64,000 bases of DNA, taken from the NCBI GenBank assembly GCA_037042185.1, contig JAXQJY010000023.1, positions 868,001-932,000 on the forward strand, given 5' to 3'. Shown here in pieces: positions 32,480-44,002 of the stretch; position 1 is the stretch's first letter, and every line of letters starts with the position of its first letter. The notes under the pieces are model-generated. The model was not told the origin of the DNA. It saw only the letters and a list, made by a program, of their open reading frames with translations, and searched no databases. Origin of the DNA: Sordariomycetes sp. S80-01Y. Its lineage: Eukaryota > Ascomycota > Sordariomycetes. The translations under genes were made by a program, and so were the position numbers.

Positions 32480-33813
32480 TACTAGTTCTGAGTCCGGGAT
32501 GTCATGGACTTTGAGGCTGCCAGGCGGGAATGTACCGACGGCAGGGCTGGAGTCGCAGGAGCCGCAGGAGTCGGATTTTTCGAGAGTTGCCCGAGGGCGA
32601 TGAGGCATAGGCTTGTTTTCCATGCTGCGTTGCAAGCTCGCCCCAAAGGATTGGACAGGTGGTCAACGCTGTATGGATGCTGCTGCGGTGATCGAGGGTA
32701 CTGAAAAATGGGCGAGAATCGTGGCTCTTGGGTCGATTCGCTTTCTAGCTTCCAGAAATGCAGCCAGCGTCTCTTTCCTTGAGCTTGTACTGCGGCGTAA
32801 AGCACTCTCGTTATGCCGCCTGCCGACTAGCAGCGTGCCTCAGAGGCAAGACCTCGGTCGCTGGTGAAAGACTTGCTCGACTTAGATCATTGTAGAGTGT
32901 CGCCCTTTGCGGAATTAAATGCTTCGAGGCCGCTTCCATCTACCTTCATCGACTTTCAATGGGGACTCGTCGTTTTGAGACTTTCAGCACATGATGTTTG
33001 AAGATTGGGGTGCGTGACCGAAGGGTGGCTCATTATGAGGTCGATGTGACAACATCACGTGACATCCCTCTTCAGTATCAGCTTTTCGCCGCACACTACC
33101 CTGCCCACCCTAATACCAAAGTGCAATACTTCAGACTCACCTTCGGGGTCCATGCACCAAGGGCTCATCATCTCCCGAGCCAAAACTCGGCTATGCCCAC
33201 TGCCTGCCATAGGTCTCAGTATATCCGCTGAAAGCATCAGACACTGCAGTATGCTAAGACCGTCGGTACGTGTGACTAGGCTCCAAAATGGCTTGCAGCC
33301 CGTTCGCTCGCAGGATTTATGTGCATGCATTCCCTATGCGACTTCTCAGCGATAGCCAAGTCAGCGAATTATCTAATCCAACAGTTACATGCACTGCCGG
33401 AGGTACGAAGCAAGGCCCCGGCAATGAAGTAACGTAGCCATTGAGTTGCTTGTCAAGATTCACTCTCAACCCACTGTTTACCACCTTCGAAATCACGACC
33501 TGTAGTTGGCAAATAATTATTTACTGCCTGCTGGCCGAGAAACCAATTAGCAAATCGTGACCAACTCCACGCACTAGGCTATCGGGAGCTGGCATTAGCT
33601 TGTCTAATCAGTGTATCTATAGTGGCATCCCCAAGCACCGACGCCCCGCTTTCACCACGACCCTCATTTCTCTCCTCCGGCTCGTCGCCGATTCATGCAA
33701 GTTACTGGGCTCATCCTATTTGCCCTTCCATCACTAATGAAATTCCCTGATGGACCATATTCAATCCTTCGTCTGCGCAAGGAACACCCTTTTTGTTCAT
33801 AACCTCAACTTTC
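32480..33813. other. Divergent promoter region, AAR2 and the Zn2Cys6 factor
   Basis: About 1.3 kb between two divergent start codons. The right half (33400-33800) is AT-richer, with a CT-rich leader before the transcription-factor ATG. I see no gene in it. Confidence 0.35.
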
Positions 33814-35964
33814 ATGGATCCGTCTCTAGAAGCACTGCGGTCTCGGGACTCTTCCTCGCCAACAGTAGCCGGAACACGTCGTTATCGTTCCAAAGCTCAG
33901 AGGCCGTGCGATGTCTGCCGCTCACGCAAGGTGCTTTGCAATATCCCAGACCGGTCGAGACCATGCCAGCTCTGTGAACGAATCGGTCGCAAGTGTACCT
34001 TTGTCGGGAAGACCAGTAGACGGGCCATGGGAGGACGCTCGTGTGCGGAGAAGTCTGTCCTGTCCCCTGAGACGGCGCCGCAAGAGTCGATACATGGCGA
34101 TACTGGTCAATCTCCTGTTCATGGGCACACGCAAGTGCATGAGAACTTGTCACTCAATGTTCCGGCACCCGACTTGACGTGGCCGGCTCACGGACCTGTA
34201 AGCTGGAGCTTGCGTGACGAGGACTTCAATGGCTCGTTTCTCCCCGAGTCAGCTTCTGCGTTCGACTTTCTGCCGGATTTCCAGGAGGATGGTGCCATGT
34301 CAGAGCTCTTCCGCGCAGCCTCGCCGCCTGAAGCCGGTGGTTCCGCGGCTTTGGCGCCGGTGAAGCTCGCAGAACCTCTTTCTATCGACCAGAAGGCAGG
34401 CCACTCAGCGACCTTCATAGGCTACTCTAATGAGTCTGACCCATTTGCTCTCAACCATTTCCCTCATGATAAGCAAGACGAAGTGAGCTTCTTCCGCGTC
34501 ACGTATCGCAAGGTCAGCACCAACGAACACCCGCCACCCGAGCACCCTCTCCACTTTCTGCAAAGTCAGGAGGCCACTGCGCGTGAAGCTCGAGGAGCCG
34601 TGGACGGTTGCTTGCCCGATATTGATGATCGTTCATGCTTGGAGAATGTTGTTGACAAGACGAACGGAGCTGCTCTCGTGCGCCTATACTTGAGGTTTGT
34701 GTTCCCTTCGCTACCAATCATCTCACGCTCTATAGTGCTACGGGATGAAGCAGCGTTTGTGAAAGAAGCCCCTACCGGACTTCTCGCTGGAATCTACGCC
34801 CTCGCCTTGCCCTTCGCCGCCTGGGACGAGTCTTTATCTCTACACAATGCGTACGCTTCACCAAGCGTCGAGGCCCTGTGGAAGATCACGTACACGTGCC
34901 TCCAAAGAGAGCTGCAGTTTCCTCAGCTCCATACAGTACAGATGTTCCTGCTATTACTCAACTATCCCTCTTTCGATCCAGTCTCGGTCGAGAACCCCTT
35001 CGCGTGGTCCATGGCTGCCGCTATGCTGGGCATGGCTCAATCGCTGGGTCTCCATGCCGATCTGCATGGATGCAACTTGCCAGCCTGGGAGATTCGTCTT
35101 CGCAGGCGTTTATGGTGGGCGGTTGTAGTCGAGCATTCTTGGCGAGCTGTCACCCACGGACGGTCCTCGATGCTACGCGACGATGACTGGGACGTTTCGC
35201 CCCTCACCATTGACGACTTCTCAATGGACACTTCCGAAGCAGAGGAACTGGACGTGTCACCCGAATACTTCATGCGCCTCTGTACTCTGACCCTTATTGT
35301 GGAGGAGATATGTCGAAAGTTCTTGTGAGCTTGCTTTTCCGCTGAGAAATGCCTGACTAACGTGCATAGCACCTTGCGAGCCGTGTCTCGCACGAAGACT
35401 CTCGAAGCGATCATCACAGAAGCCCGGCCTCTCCGACAGAAGCTCGTCGACTGGTGGGAAGCTCTCCCTGATTCGCTTCAGCTCACCTTGGAGAGGGCGA
35501 GCAGTTCAGAAGACCCAGAAGACTCTGTGGAAAGCCATGCGCCCTTGTATGTGGCGTACTACACCGCTCATATCCTTGTTTTCCGAGCCCTTCTCCGTCC
35601 CATTGTTGCCGTTGGCACTCGGGATGTAGAGTCAGAGACAAACGCATCCTCGGTACTGCAGGCTTCTCGCAGCCTTGTCCGCACCGTGATTCAATTTATC
35701 TGCGGCTTCGATGCAAGGCAGCAGTCGGCATTCTGGCCCGCCTACACAAGACATTGCCTCTCCTATCCCGGCCTCTTCAGTTACATGCTGACCCTGCAAC
35801 GGATTGAAATGCACATGGTGTCTCAAGATAGAAACATGCTGGCCATTTGGAGAAAGACGCTGCGGACGCGAGTACAGTCTTGGCCGCTCTTACGATTTGC
35901 CCTGGTGAAGATAGATGCGATTTATTGGAAAGGGGTTGCCGGAGCCAGCACCGCAGCTGCTTAA
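33814..35964 (+). CDS. Zn2Cys6 fungal transcription factor
   Basis: A nuclear DNA-binding regulator, 701 aa from exons 33814-35324 and 35370-35964. The binuclear cluster is CDVCRSRKVLC, then CQLCERIGRKC, spaced C-x2-C-x6-C-x8-C-x2-C-x6-C. It lies at residues 32-58, after a short Ser/Arg-rich start. A basic linker follows, then a long disordered segment rich in Ser and Pro. The fungal-specific middle-homology domain covers about residues 280-590, with LYLRFVFPSLPIISR and the block RRRLWWAVVVEHSW. The intron (45 nt, branch CTGACTAAC) sits in this domain. It is convergent with the DAL5-type permease, the stops one base apart, and is the natural candidate regulator of that permease and the neighbouring amidohydrolase (inference). 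Confidence 0.9.
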
Positions 35965-35965
35965 C

Positions 35966-37420
35966 CTAAAAGACATATTGGAAGTGCAGGCTTCGGTCTC
36001 CCTCCTTACCGTTGCTTTCCTTGCCCTCCGCCAACAACCGTTGCTTCTGACGCATGCGCCACTTCAGCAGAGCGTAGATCAATCCAACGCAGCAAAGAGC
36101 CACCACCTCGCCGCCGAGAGAGATTGCGTTCCCCATAACGTACCTCGGCCCGTCGTAGCTCGGGTAGATCTGCGAAGAGGCCATGCCCGACGAGTTCGCC
36201 AGAGAGATGAGCAAGGCGATGACAACCGAGCGCTTGGTGTCAGGGTATGTGTTGTTTGATACCCAGGTGACGAGGACGGTGTTGAACGGGTATATGCCCG
36301 CGCCTGCCAAGAACATTGCGAAGAATCCAGCTGCCTTGTTGCCGGTGCCCACCACAATAGCGTAGCCGCAGATTCCAAGTAAGGGCGAATGAATGAGGCA
36401 CAGGGCCCGTCGACTCAGCTTATCGGAGACGAAAGTCGTTGCGGCCGTGGAGATGGAGGCTAAGATGTAGACGGGGATGCTCAAGTAGTTAGCCTCGAGC
36501 GAAGTGTATCCCATGCCTTTGAGCAGGGTTGGTAAGAACGTGCCAAAGCCGAAAAGCGCAATCGAGGAGCAGAACAGGGACACTGAAGCCAGGTAGAGAA
36601 ATGGATCGGTCAGAGCCATGAGCACTTGCGACCATTCCAAGGCCTTGGTCTCCTTGAAAGGTTGGTTTTGCTCCTTGATGTGCATCACGACCGACTTCTC
36701 CTCGGCTGTGAGGAACCAGGCAGTCTCGGGCGATGTGGGGAGGCTGATCCAACAGATGAGACCAAGGACGAGAGAAATGATTCCCTCGACGATGAACAAC
36801 CACCTCCACGCTGAGAGGCCGTGTCTGGCGCCCATCGATTGAACTCCGTAGGCAAACAGCCCTCCCAAGGCACCAGACAGGGCGATAGTGATGTACAGCA
36901 CAGCGACCCGCTTCCCCTGCGATTTGGGTGGATATATCTGGGAGATGACGAAAGTCAGAGCCGGGAACAGACCAGCCTCGAAGAAGCCGAGCAGCACGCG
37001 GCACGCAATGGTCTGTCCGTAGCTGTTGACGAAGGCAGTGCCGATAGTAATGGCGCTCCATGCGACGATGGCGAGGGCAAGCACGCGACCCGGACCCCAG
37101 CGCTTCACTGCGATGACCCACGGCGTCTCGAAGATGACGTATGGGATGTAGAAGTACATGGAGATGTCGTTGAAGTCGGTGCCGCTCATACCCGTGTCCT
37201 CCTCAAAGCCAAAGACGCGGGCGTTGCCGATATTGGTGCGGTCGAGGTAGGCGAGCAGGACGATGATGGCCATCTGCGGCATGACGAACTTGTCGAACTT
37301 GGACAGGACGCGGGTCTGCCGTTCAGTCTGCTCATGGTCCTGGGAGGCGACACCGTCTTGCAGGCTGCTCGCGTCCATGGTCTGGGACTGCAGCTCTGCA
37401 TCTTTGCCTGGACTCTCCAT
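35966..37420 (-). CDS. MFS transporter, allantoate/DAL5-type permease family
   Basis: A plasma-membrane proton-coupled anion symporter of the anion:cation symporter (DAL5/allantoate permease) family. Single exon, 484 aa, twelve predicted membrane segments. FDKFVMPQMAIIVLLAYLDRTNIGNARVFG contains the family's LDRTNIGNAR signature after helix 1. The SAWRWLFIVEGIISLVLGL block and the loop PTSPETAWFLTAEEK are also characteristic. Known substrates of relatives include allantoate, ureidosuccinate, nicotinate, pantothenate and dipeptides. The direct neighbour, an N-carbamoyl amidohydrolase across a shared promoter, favours a ureido substrate (inference). Confidence 0.9.
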   Translation of the reverse strand: MESPGKDAELQSQTMDASSLQDGVASQDHEQTERQTRVLSKFDKFVMPQMAIIVLLAYLDRTNIGNARVFGFEEDTGMSGTDFNDISMYFYIPYVIFETPWVIAVKRWGPGRVLALAIVAWSAITIGTAFVNSYGQTIACRVLLGFFEAGLFPALTFVISQIYPPKSQGKRVAVLYITIALSGALGGLFAYGVQSMGARHGLSAWRWLFIVEGIISLVLGLICWISLPTSPETAWFLTAEEKSVVMHIKEQNQPFKETKALEWSQVLMALTDPFLYLASVSLFCSSIALFGFGTFLPTLLKGMGYTSLEANYLSIPVYILASISTAATTFVSDKLSRRALCLIHSPLLGICGYAIVVGTGNKAAGFFAMFLAGAGIYPFNTVLVTWVSNNTYPDTKRSVVIALLISLANSSGMASSQIYPSYDGPRYVMGNAISLGGEVVALCCVGLIYALLKWRMRQKQRLLAEGKESNGKEGDRSLHFQYVF

Positions 37421-37880
37421 TTCAGAAGATGTAAATAAACGTTGAGGAATTCAAAATCTGGATGCGAGGGGATCAGCAACTCATGCCGCAGTCTGTCACC
37501 CTCTTATAGATGGCGCCCCCGATGCTTCTCCAACACATGGCGTTCATGAGCAGCCCGACGCTGGTTGGCTGGTCGTCTTGGGGTTATCAACTATCGCGGA
37601 CCCCCGTCATGGTCTCGTGGGTCTATCTCCCCGCCTTCTATCGCGGTGGATCCTCGAATGCCGACGGCGGTCGACGGCCGACGGCGGATGACCCCAATGA
37701 ACGAGAGCGAGAACCGGGGCAATCCGCCGTCGGTGAACTATCACCGTACGCCTAATCTGGAGATATAGAATAGGACCAGGGAACGACGCATTTGACTGGG
37801 CACCCTGTCAGCGCTATTCCTGCTAGAATATCAACACCCTTTCACTCCCAACAATACGACGGAACAATCCACCCACCAAC
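37421..37880. promoter_or_regulatory. Shared divergent promoter of permease and amidohydrolase, with Zn2Cys6- and GATA-type sites
   Basis: 460 bases between start codons. CCGACGGCGG occurs at 37661-37670 and again as CCGACGGCGGAT at 37678-37689. Its exact inverse, ATCCGCCGTCGG, is at 37722-37733. A second perfect palindrome, CGGTGA-N4-TCACCG (a CGG-N10-CCG geometry), is at 37731-37746 and shares its CGG with the previous block. Five GATA elements read as TATC on the plus strand: 37584-37589, 37591-37596, 37623-37628, 37638-37643 and 37738-37743. CGG inverted repeats are Zn2Cys6 targets; HGATAR sites bind AreA/NIT2-type nitrogen regulators. Binding here is inference. Confidence 0.65.
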
Positions 37881-39412
37881 ATGGGCTCCCTCGATAAGAC
37901 ATCTGATCTCAAGATCACTGCCGAGAGCCTTGCTACTTCTCTCCATGAAAGCTGTCAATTTGGCGCAGCTCACAGATATGGAAAGTATGAGAACCAAACC
38001 TTGCTATACCAACCGAGGCTCACGCTGGCAACAGGGCAGCCGAGGAGACGGGCATGGCGCGACTGGCCCTTGACGACACAGACAAGCAAGTCAGAGACTG
38101 GTTCATGGAGCAATGTAAATCCCTCGGCCTGCAGACTTTCTTCGATCAGATGGGAAACCTGTTTGCCATACGTCCTGGCAAGAATCGCGATGCTCCGCCC
38201 GTCATGATGGGCTCCCATCTGGATACGCAGCCCACTGGAGGTCGCTACGACGGCATCCTAGGTGTCATATCGGGTCTCGAGGTTCTCCGAACCCTTGAGC
38301 GCGAAGGGTATCAGTCTGAGGGGCCCATTGGCGTGGTGAACTGGACAAAGTGAGCAGACGTACCAATGACCCGTATCCACGCACTGACACCAGCAGCGAG
38401 GAGGGTGCTCGATTCCCCAAGATGGCGGTGGCGTCAGGAGTCTGGGCTGAGGCGGTCGAGCTCCAGACGGCATGGAATTTGCGTGAAGTGCTAGCCAAGG
38501 ACGGCGCCCCAAAGTCCATGAAGGAAGAACTCGACAGAATCGGGTACTGTGGTGAGCGACCAGCATCTTTTCGCTCGAACCCCTTCGCAGCCCATTTTGA
38601 ATTGCACATCGAGCAAGGGCCTATTCTGGAAGAAGAGGAGCGGAAGATTGGCGTTGTTCGAGGTACGTACCGGGTCCGAGGGAGTCAGCCATTGCTTACC
38701 CTCTTCAGGTGTCCAGGCCTTCAAGTGGTTCAACATGACCGTCAGAGGCCGCGATAGTCACGCCGGCACGACTCCGCTTCACGCTCGAAAGGACCCTGTC
38801 CTGGCAGCAAGTAAGCTCATTGTTGCCGCGAACGCCATTGCCCACAAGTTCAAGGGTCTCGCGACCACTGGTATCTTTACGACGGTGCCGGGGACAGTGA
38901 ACACGATGGCCCACACAGTCTCATTCACCCTCGACATTCGACATACGCAGGACGAGGTGCTCAGCAAGATGGCTCAGGCATGCGAGGCCGAGTTCCAGCG
39001 CATCTGCCACGAGGACAGCGAGAAGGGATGCGAGGTCGACTGGGAGCTCTTGGTGGACAGCCCCGCCGTGGTGTTCCATCAAGACTGCATAGATGCCGTT
39101 GAGCAGAGTGCGGAGGAGGTCTGCTCGACACTTGCGGGATCAGAGCAGCGGAAGCTCTGGAGGGACATGATCAGCGGCGCCGGCCATGACAGCTGTTACA
39201 CGAACACGCGGGTGCCGACGAGCATGATCTTTACGCCAACGCGCTCGGGAATCAGCCACAACCCTACGGAATTCTGCTCCGCGGAGGATTGGTAAGTCAG
39301 ACCAGTGCGCTTCTGTCTGCGGACGAGACTAACAGACTGCAGCGCTCTGGGGGCCAACGTATTGCTAGGTGCGGTGTTGCGATACGACAAGTTACGTGCC
39401 AAAATGCAATGA
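37881..39412 (+). CDS. M20-family N-carbamoyl-L-amino acid / beta-ureidopropionase-type amidohydrolase
   Basis: A metal-dependent hydrolase of N-carbamoyl amino acids, ureidoglycine or allantoate, releasing CO2 and ammonia. Five exons, 37881-37984, 38035-38349, 38397-38662, 38709-39291 and 39343-39412, give 445 aa. Metal ligands are seen in MMGSHLDTQPTGGRYDG (His and Asp) and in WTNEEGARFP, whose Glu pair is split by intron 2. HFELHIEQGPILE supplies another ligand His. The dimerisation domain has GRDSHAGTTPLHARKDP. AGHDSCYTN and MIFTPTRSGISHNPTEFC (third ligand His) come near the end. All residues expected for activity are present. The precise substrate within the AllC/HyuC/PYD3 group cannot be told from sequence. 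Confidence 0.9.
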
Positions 39413-40906
39413 AGCTCAGACTTCGCAGGGTGAAACAACCATGCAGAGGACTGAACTTTGAGTTTGGCTTCTCCGTTGTCATGGGGGGTCTGTGCGAATT
39501 ATTCTGGATTGTAACCATAAAGATGGAGACAGACATGTAGCATACGGTTGATCAACCCACATTTATGAGCATAATCGCTTTTGCTCCTCTCATGAGATTC
39601 GATCTGGCCATTATTGGTCTGCCTGGAATTTTCATCAAACAAACGCACCAAGAGCCACAGCTCACAAGTCTGACACGGCGACTGCAACAGCCGAACAGGG
39701 GTATACCTTTGACTGCCGTAAGTTACCAACCGGGGGCTCAGACCAATCATGTCAAGGTCACTCTACCTCTGACCAGACTTATACGATCTGTTAGGTATAT
39801 GTACTAATAGGGTTAAATGATCGCCTAGCACAAAGCCAGGGGCTATCCCCTGATTTCAGCGCTCTCCTGTTAAGATCCGAACTATCACTAGCAGCACGCG
39901 AAGACGTCAGCCACCACACTGCTGCCTGCGACACTCTAGTGGTTGCTACTCACGATACTTGCCTAGGGTCCCCTATCAAGAACGCAACCTTTTGGCCAAC
40001 GATCAGCAGGAATTCTCCCACCAAGTGGCGCCAGACAAGCCACGAAACTTTTCGGGACGAATCATTCATCCACACGCTGCGACCCAGCAGGTCCACGCAA
40101 GTGAGAGGTAAAAAAAAGAGGTGAGATCCACTGCGGCTACTTTCACTCCGTTGCGGCGCGATTTCTTGGGCCACCCAAACGCGAGCTGCGGTCCTTTTCG
40201 AGCAGACCAATCTCTGGTAGCAGGCCCGCAGCTCATTAGTCGGAGCTGAGCAATTCGCAGCCTGTAATTCGATAGGCCACGAGGCGGCACCAGAAACCCG
40301 GGAAATGCGTATTCCGTACGGGGCTGGTTCGGAGATGTCGCCGGTGGGTCATTATCCATTCAGGCTCTTTTAGACGCAGGGACCTGGAGTCGCGGAGGGG
40401 TTGGCGGCTCGTTCTGTCGGGCATTCGGAGCAGAATATACCAACGGGATGAACACGGCCAACCGATCAAGACGTTAAGACGATGACACCAGTCGAGATCG
40501 ACGTTTCGGTCCCCTAGTGTGGCGAACTCATCCGAGACTTTTCCGCAGGTAACGCGGTGCAGTCCAGGATACGACGCTTCGGGGAGGGAAACAGGAGGGG
40601 AGAAGAAAGCCAAGAAGATCACAAAATGGCATAGGGAGCAGAACGCTGGTCTTGGCATCAACACTAGATGCTGACGACACGAGGGAGTGCACCGGTTGGT
40701 TTTCCGAATGCTTCTTATTTCAAAATCATTATCTACCTCTGGGTATCGTATTCCTAATGTTTATATCCCTGTCATATACATTATCGTATTCTGTAATTTG
40801 TCGTGTTCCGTTATTTGTACCTCTGCCATACACATTATGGTATTCGACGAGGAAGTGAATTAATACATCATCATAATAAACAAGCGCACTGTATAACCTG
40901 CTGCAC
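39413..40906. other. 1.5-kb intergenic region
   Basis: Between the amidohydrolase stop and the minus-strand SAT4-type gene's stop. Around 40720-40860 the sequence is AT-rich and repetitive (TATACATTATCG-like and CATACACATTATGG-like half repeats), probably terminator sequence. I see no gene. Confidence 0.35.
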
Positions 40907-42196
40907 TCAAGCGGGCTCGTATGACACCCGGATCTTGTTCTGCACGTGGATTCCACTGGAGCGAATCCGGCTCTCCAGGCTCTGGTCTGATTCGCCGTGC
41001 TTTGCAGGTCCAGAAATGATGGTCTTGGGTCCTCCGTGGTGTCCATTGTGAGGGTGCTCGTGATCGCTGCCGTCGAGTGATCCGCACTCGACGTCTTGGG
41101 CGAACTGACGGGTAGAGTCTGCCTCGTCGAAGCCTTCGTTGCGAGTGACGGTAGTGAGGCGGATGCCGTGGCCGCCAGTTGTGCCTCGCATCCCCGAGCT
41201 CTTTGTTGGGTCGGTGGAAAGGCCAGACCGGGGTAGAAGGTAGGAGAAGATCGGACGCATCATCGGAAGACAGGCTTGGGGTTTAATTAGCGATGTTACA
41301 TGGAGAAGGCTACCGCCGGGTCTTACCTGAGATGATGGCACAGTTGATTTCGATGGTGGCGCAGATCATGATGGGCATGACATTCAGGGGCATCTCGAGG
41401 GACGAGGGGTCGAACTTGACACACTCGACCAGAACGACGACGGCAGCCATGCAAACACTGAAATGTCAGTAAAGACTTCCTGCAGGAGGATTGAAAGGGG
41501 GGCTTACAGGATTCCGAACATGAAGAGGAAGATAACGGCCAACTTCTGACCAACCCTGAGCTTCAGACGCCTCACCTGCACCACTGGCAAGGCGAGCACG
41601 CATAGGTCGATAATGACGTGGACGAATACAGTCCCAAAGAAGAAGTTCGACTCCTTGATTGGGCATTTCCTACCCTCAATCGTGTGGTCCCAGTATCCCT
41701 GGGTCGGTGAACAATGGAAGACCGATAGAAGGATTCTGATGACCAGCCAGGCAATCGAGCAAGCGCCGAGGATTTGAATCGGGATTCGAATGTCGGATGT
41801 GTGAAAGAGGCGCCAGTAGAGGGCCAGGATGGACAGCTTAGAAAAGGCCAAGGAGAAGGCGTAGAGGATCTGGGAGATCCAGAGGTAGAGTCGAGATTCT
41901 TCAAGAATGACCTCGGAATCAATGTCAATGTTATCGAAAGGCCGGCCAAGGCCAGAGTCCAAGGTCCCTTGGTCTCGTTAGCTTGATCGTGGTTGCAAGA
42001 ACCGCGAGTACTCACAAACCATCACAACAGCGCACCACGCAATGGAAAAGAGCAGAGCCACGATAGCGAAGTGATCATCCCACCAAAGATGTACGTGGGT
42101 GATTCTCCTGGCAACCACTCGGAGGATAACGGAGATCAAGGTGAGGACGAAGGTCGAAACGACCACGCCCACAACACCGCCGTTGTAGCCTGCCAT
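40907..42196 (-). CDS. SAT4/rhodopsin-domain seven-helix membrane protein
   Basis: Exons 42196-42016, 41967-41508, 41457-41327 and 41274-40907 give 379 aa. Seven hydrophobic segments are visible: near VVGVVVSTFVLTLISVIL, FAIVALLFSIAWCAVV, ILYAFSLAFSKLSILALYW, ILGACSIAWLVIRILL, FFFGTVFVHVIIDLCVLAL, LAVIFLFMFGILVCMAAVVV and IMICATIEINCAIIS. WDDHF after the first helices and FSKLSILALYWRLF are hallmarks of this fungal family (SAT4, formerly DUF3112-like; also PTH11-like proteins). The cytosolic tail is rich in His, Gly and Ser. Roles range from surface sensing to none known. No CFEM domain is present. Three of the introns end in AAG or CAG and each keeps the frame. Confidence 0.83.
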
Positions 42197-43986
42197 CGTA
42201 GACGAGTTTTGGAACACAGTGTAGTGTAGAAAGAGGTGCTGGGGTTTGAAGACAGCAGGGCGAGGAAAAGGAACAACGGATGGATCGCTTATTTATCCAA
42301 CATGGGTGACCGCAGAACCGCCTCGTCCTGAAAACCTTGCCTAACCCCCTCGTCCCTGGGAAGACGGGGCATCTTGCAAGAACCATGTTGCTGGTAGGAT
42401 CGACGAGGAACCCCCTGTAACCATGATGCGGACCATAAAAAGACTGCCCAATGTGTCGATCTGACTACCTTATAAGTCTAGGAGGTTACCCGGGATGTGG
42501 AGGCCGTCGCCCCGAGAGCTCGGAACGCAGAGAACTTGGGTGGGTCCCTCAACAGTATGGAGTCACAGAGTCAGGGGTTCTGTCAGGTTGCCATAAGGCA
42601 GCAAATGGCCAGCAAGAGGAGAACAGATATTTTGAATGGGGCGACTCGCTGTGCACTTGAGTTACTCCGTCCCGGCAGCAGCAAAAGGAACCTGAATACT
42701 GATAAAGGTTCTCCGCACATGGACAGGGAGCTAGCTCCGGGTCATCTCCTTCTTTATTCAACAATTACTGCGATCAAACAAACTCGAAGCTTGTACGAAG
42801 CGAAGGGCCGACAGATTCTTCGCAAGAAATCCTGACTGCTGAAGAGACATTCCTTGTGTGTTGTAGAAGATGTCCCTCCTTCACCTATTCAAAGACACTG
42901 GCTGACAACTCATGCGTACATGGATCTCCTTTGCCTCATTGATGCCCTGCCAAAGATGATTGTATCGAGTCTCGGAACATGTCTTGCCTGAGTCAGTTGG
43001 GATCGGGACTAGAGCCTATAGGTTTACATAGACGCTGAGGCTGATGACGATGAACACTTCCACAGCAGCGCAGCATTAGCGATAAAGCCCATATCCGGAA
43101 GACTCTCTAGCGCTCGCTGCATAATTACGGACCTCGGACACGCAGCAGGGTACATGAGTCGGTGTCCAGGTTTCCGATTGGCGACCAGGTACCTGCAGAT
43201 TCTCGGGGTTTATGGGGAGGCTATGCTAGGGGAGGGGGGGGAGGGACAGGGCGGAATTCGCCTGAGGCTGAGGATATACGAAAGTATGAGAACCCTGCTT
43301 GTGCAGATCTGACAAGTTCCTGGTGCCCGCAATTGATCAGCGCCAGCTATGACCATAACAAGCTTCCAATGCCGAAGGCTTTGGGGCGTCGGCACTTCGT
43401 CAGATGCCTCAGTTTGCAGCTCGAAAAAGCCCCTCTAGCTCGCACACCTTACGGACCATGTTACCGAAAACGTGAACGATCTGTAACGGTCCACACCTCG
43501 AATTTTTCGGGGTTGAATGCAAGGAAACAGCGCACAATGCCAGGCCATGCTTGCAACAATCAGTGAGGGGATAGGGGGAGCATAGCAGCTTACCTAGTCT
43601 AGCTCGCTGCAGCCTGCAATCAACACGGGGGAGGCAAAGTTGGGCGGCAATGCAGATACACAAAAACCTTAAATGCTGCGATTAGGGTGAATTGCGATTC
43701 TCCTACTGAGATGGCCTCGTGTCGGCCCCGAGGTCTTTTAGCCTCGCAAGCCGGTCATCCGCGGATCTTTCCGGATATCTTCCAAGCCGCCCCGCGATCG
43801 CGGCTAGTGAAGCTTGCGAGTAGCATGCCGTCCGGCGACATGTGGTGCAAGCTGAGACGGACGACCGAGGCCACGCAAAGATAAGGAGCAGCTTTCGCTG
43901 TAACGGTGGGGTATATCTGCCCGTTGCTTCTTGGTATTACCATAGGCGTCTGGGGTGGGTGGGCTGCGCGCGCGCGCAGCTGCTGG

Positions 43987-44002
43987 CCCCCCCCCCCCCC
44001 CC
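43987..44002. repeat. Homopolymer run of 16 C
   Basis: Sixteen consecutive C bases, directly after an alternating GC tract. Such runs are prone to sequencing length errors, so the exact count is uncertain. Confidence 0.85.

Noticed and set aside
38662-38671. GGTACGTACC similar to the 12-bp promoter palindrome
   Set aside because: It lies at a splice donor (G/gtacgt) within the amidohydrolase gene and lacks the outer bases, so it is probably coincidental.
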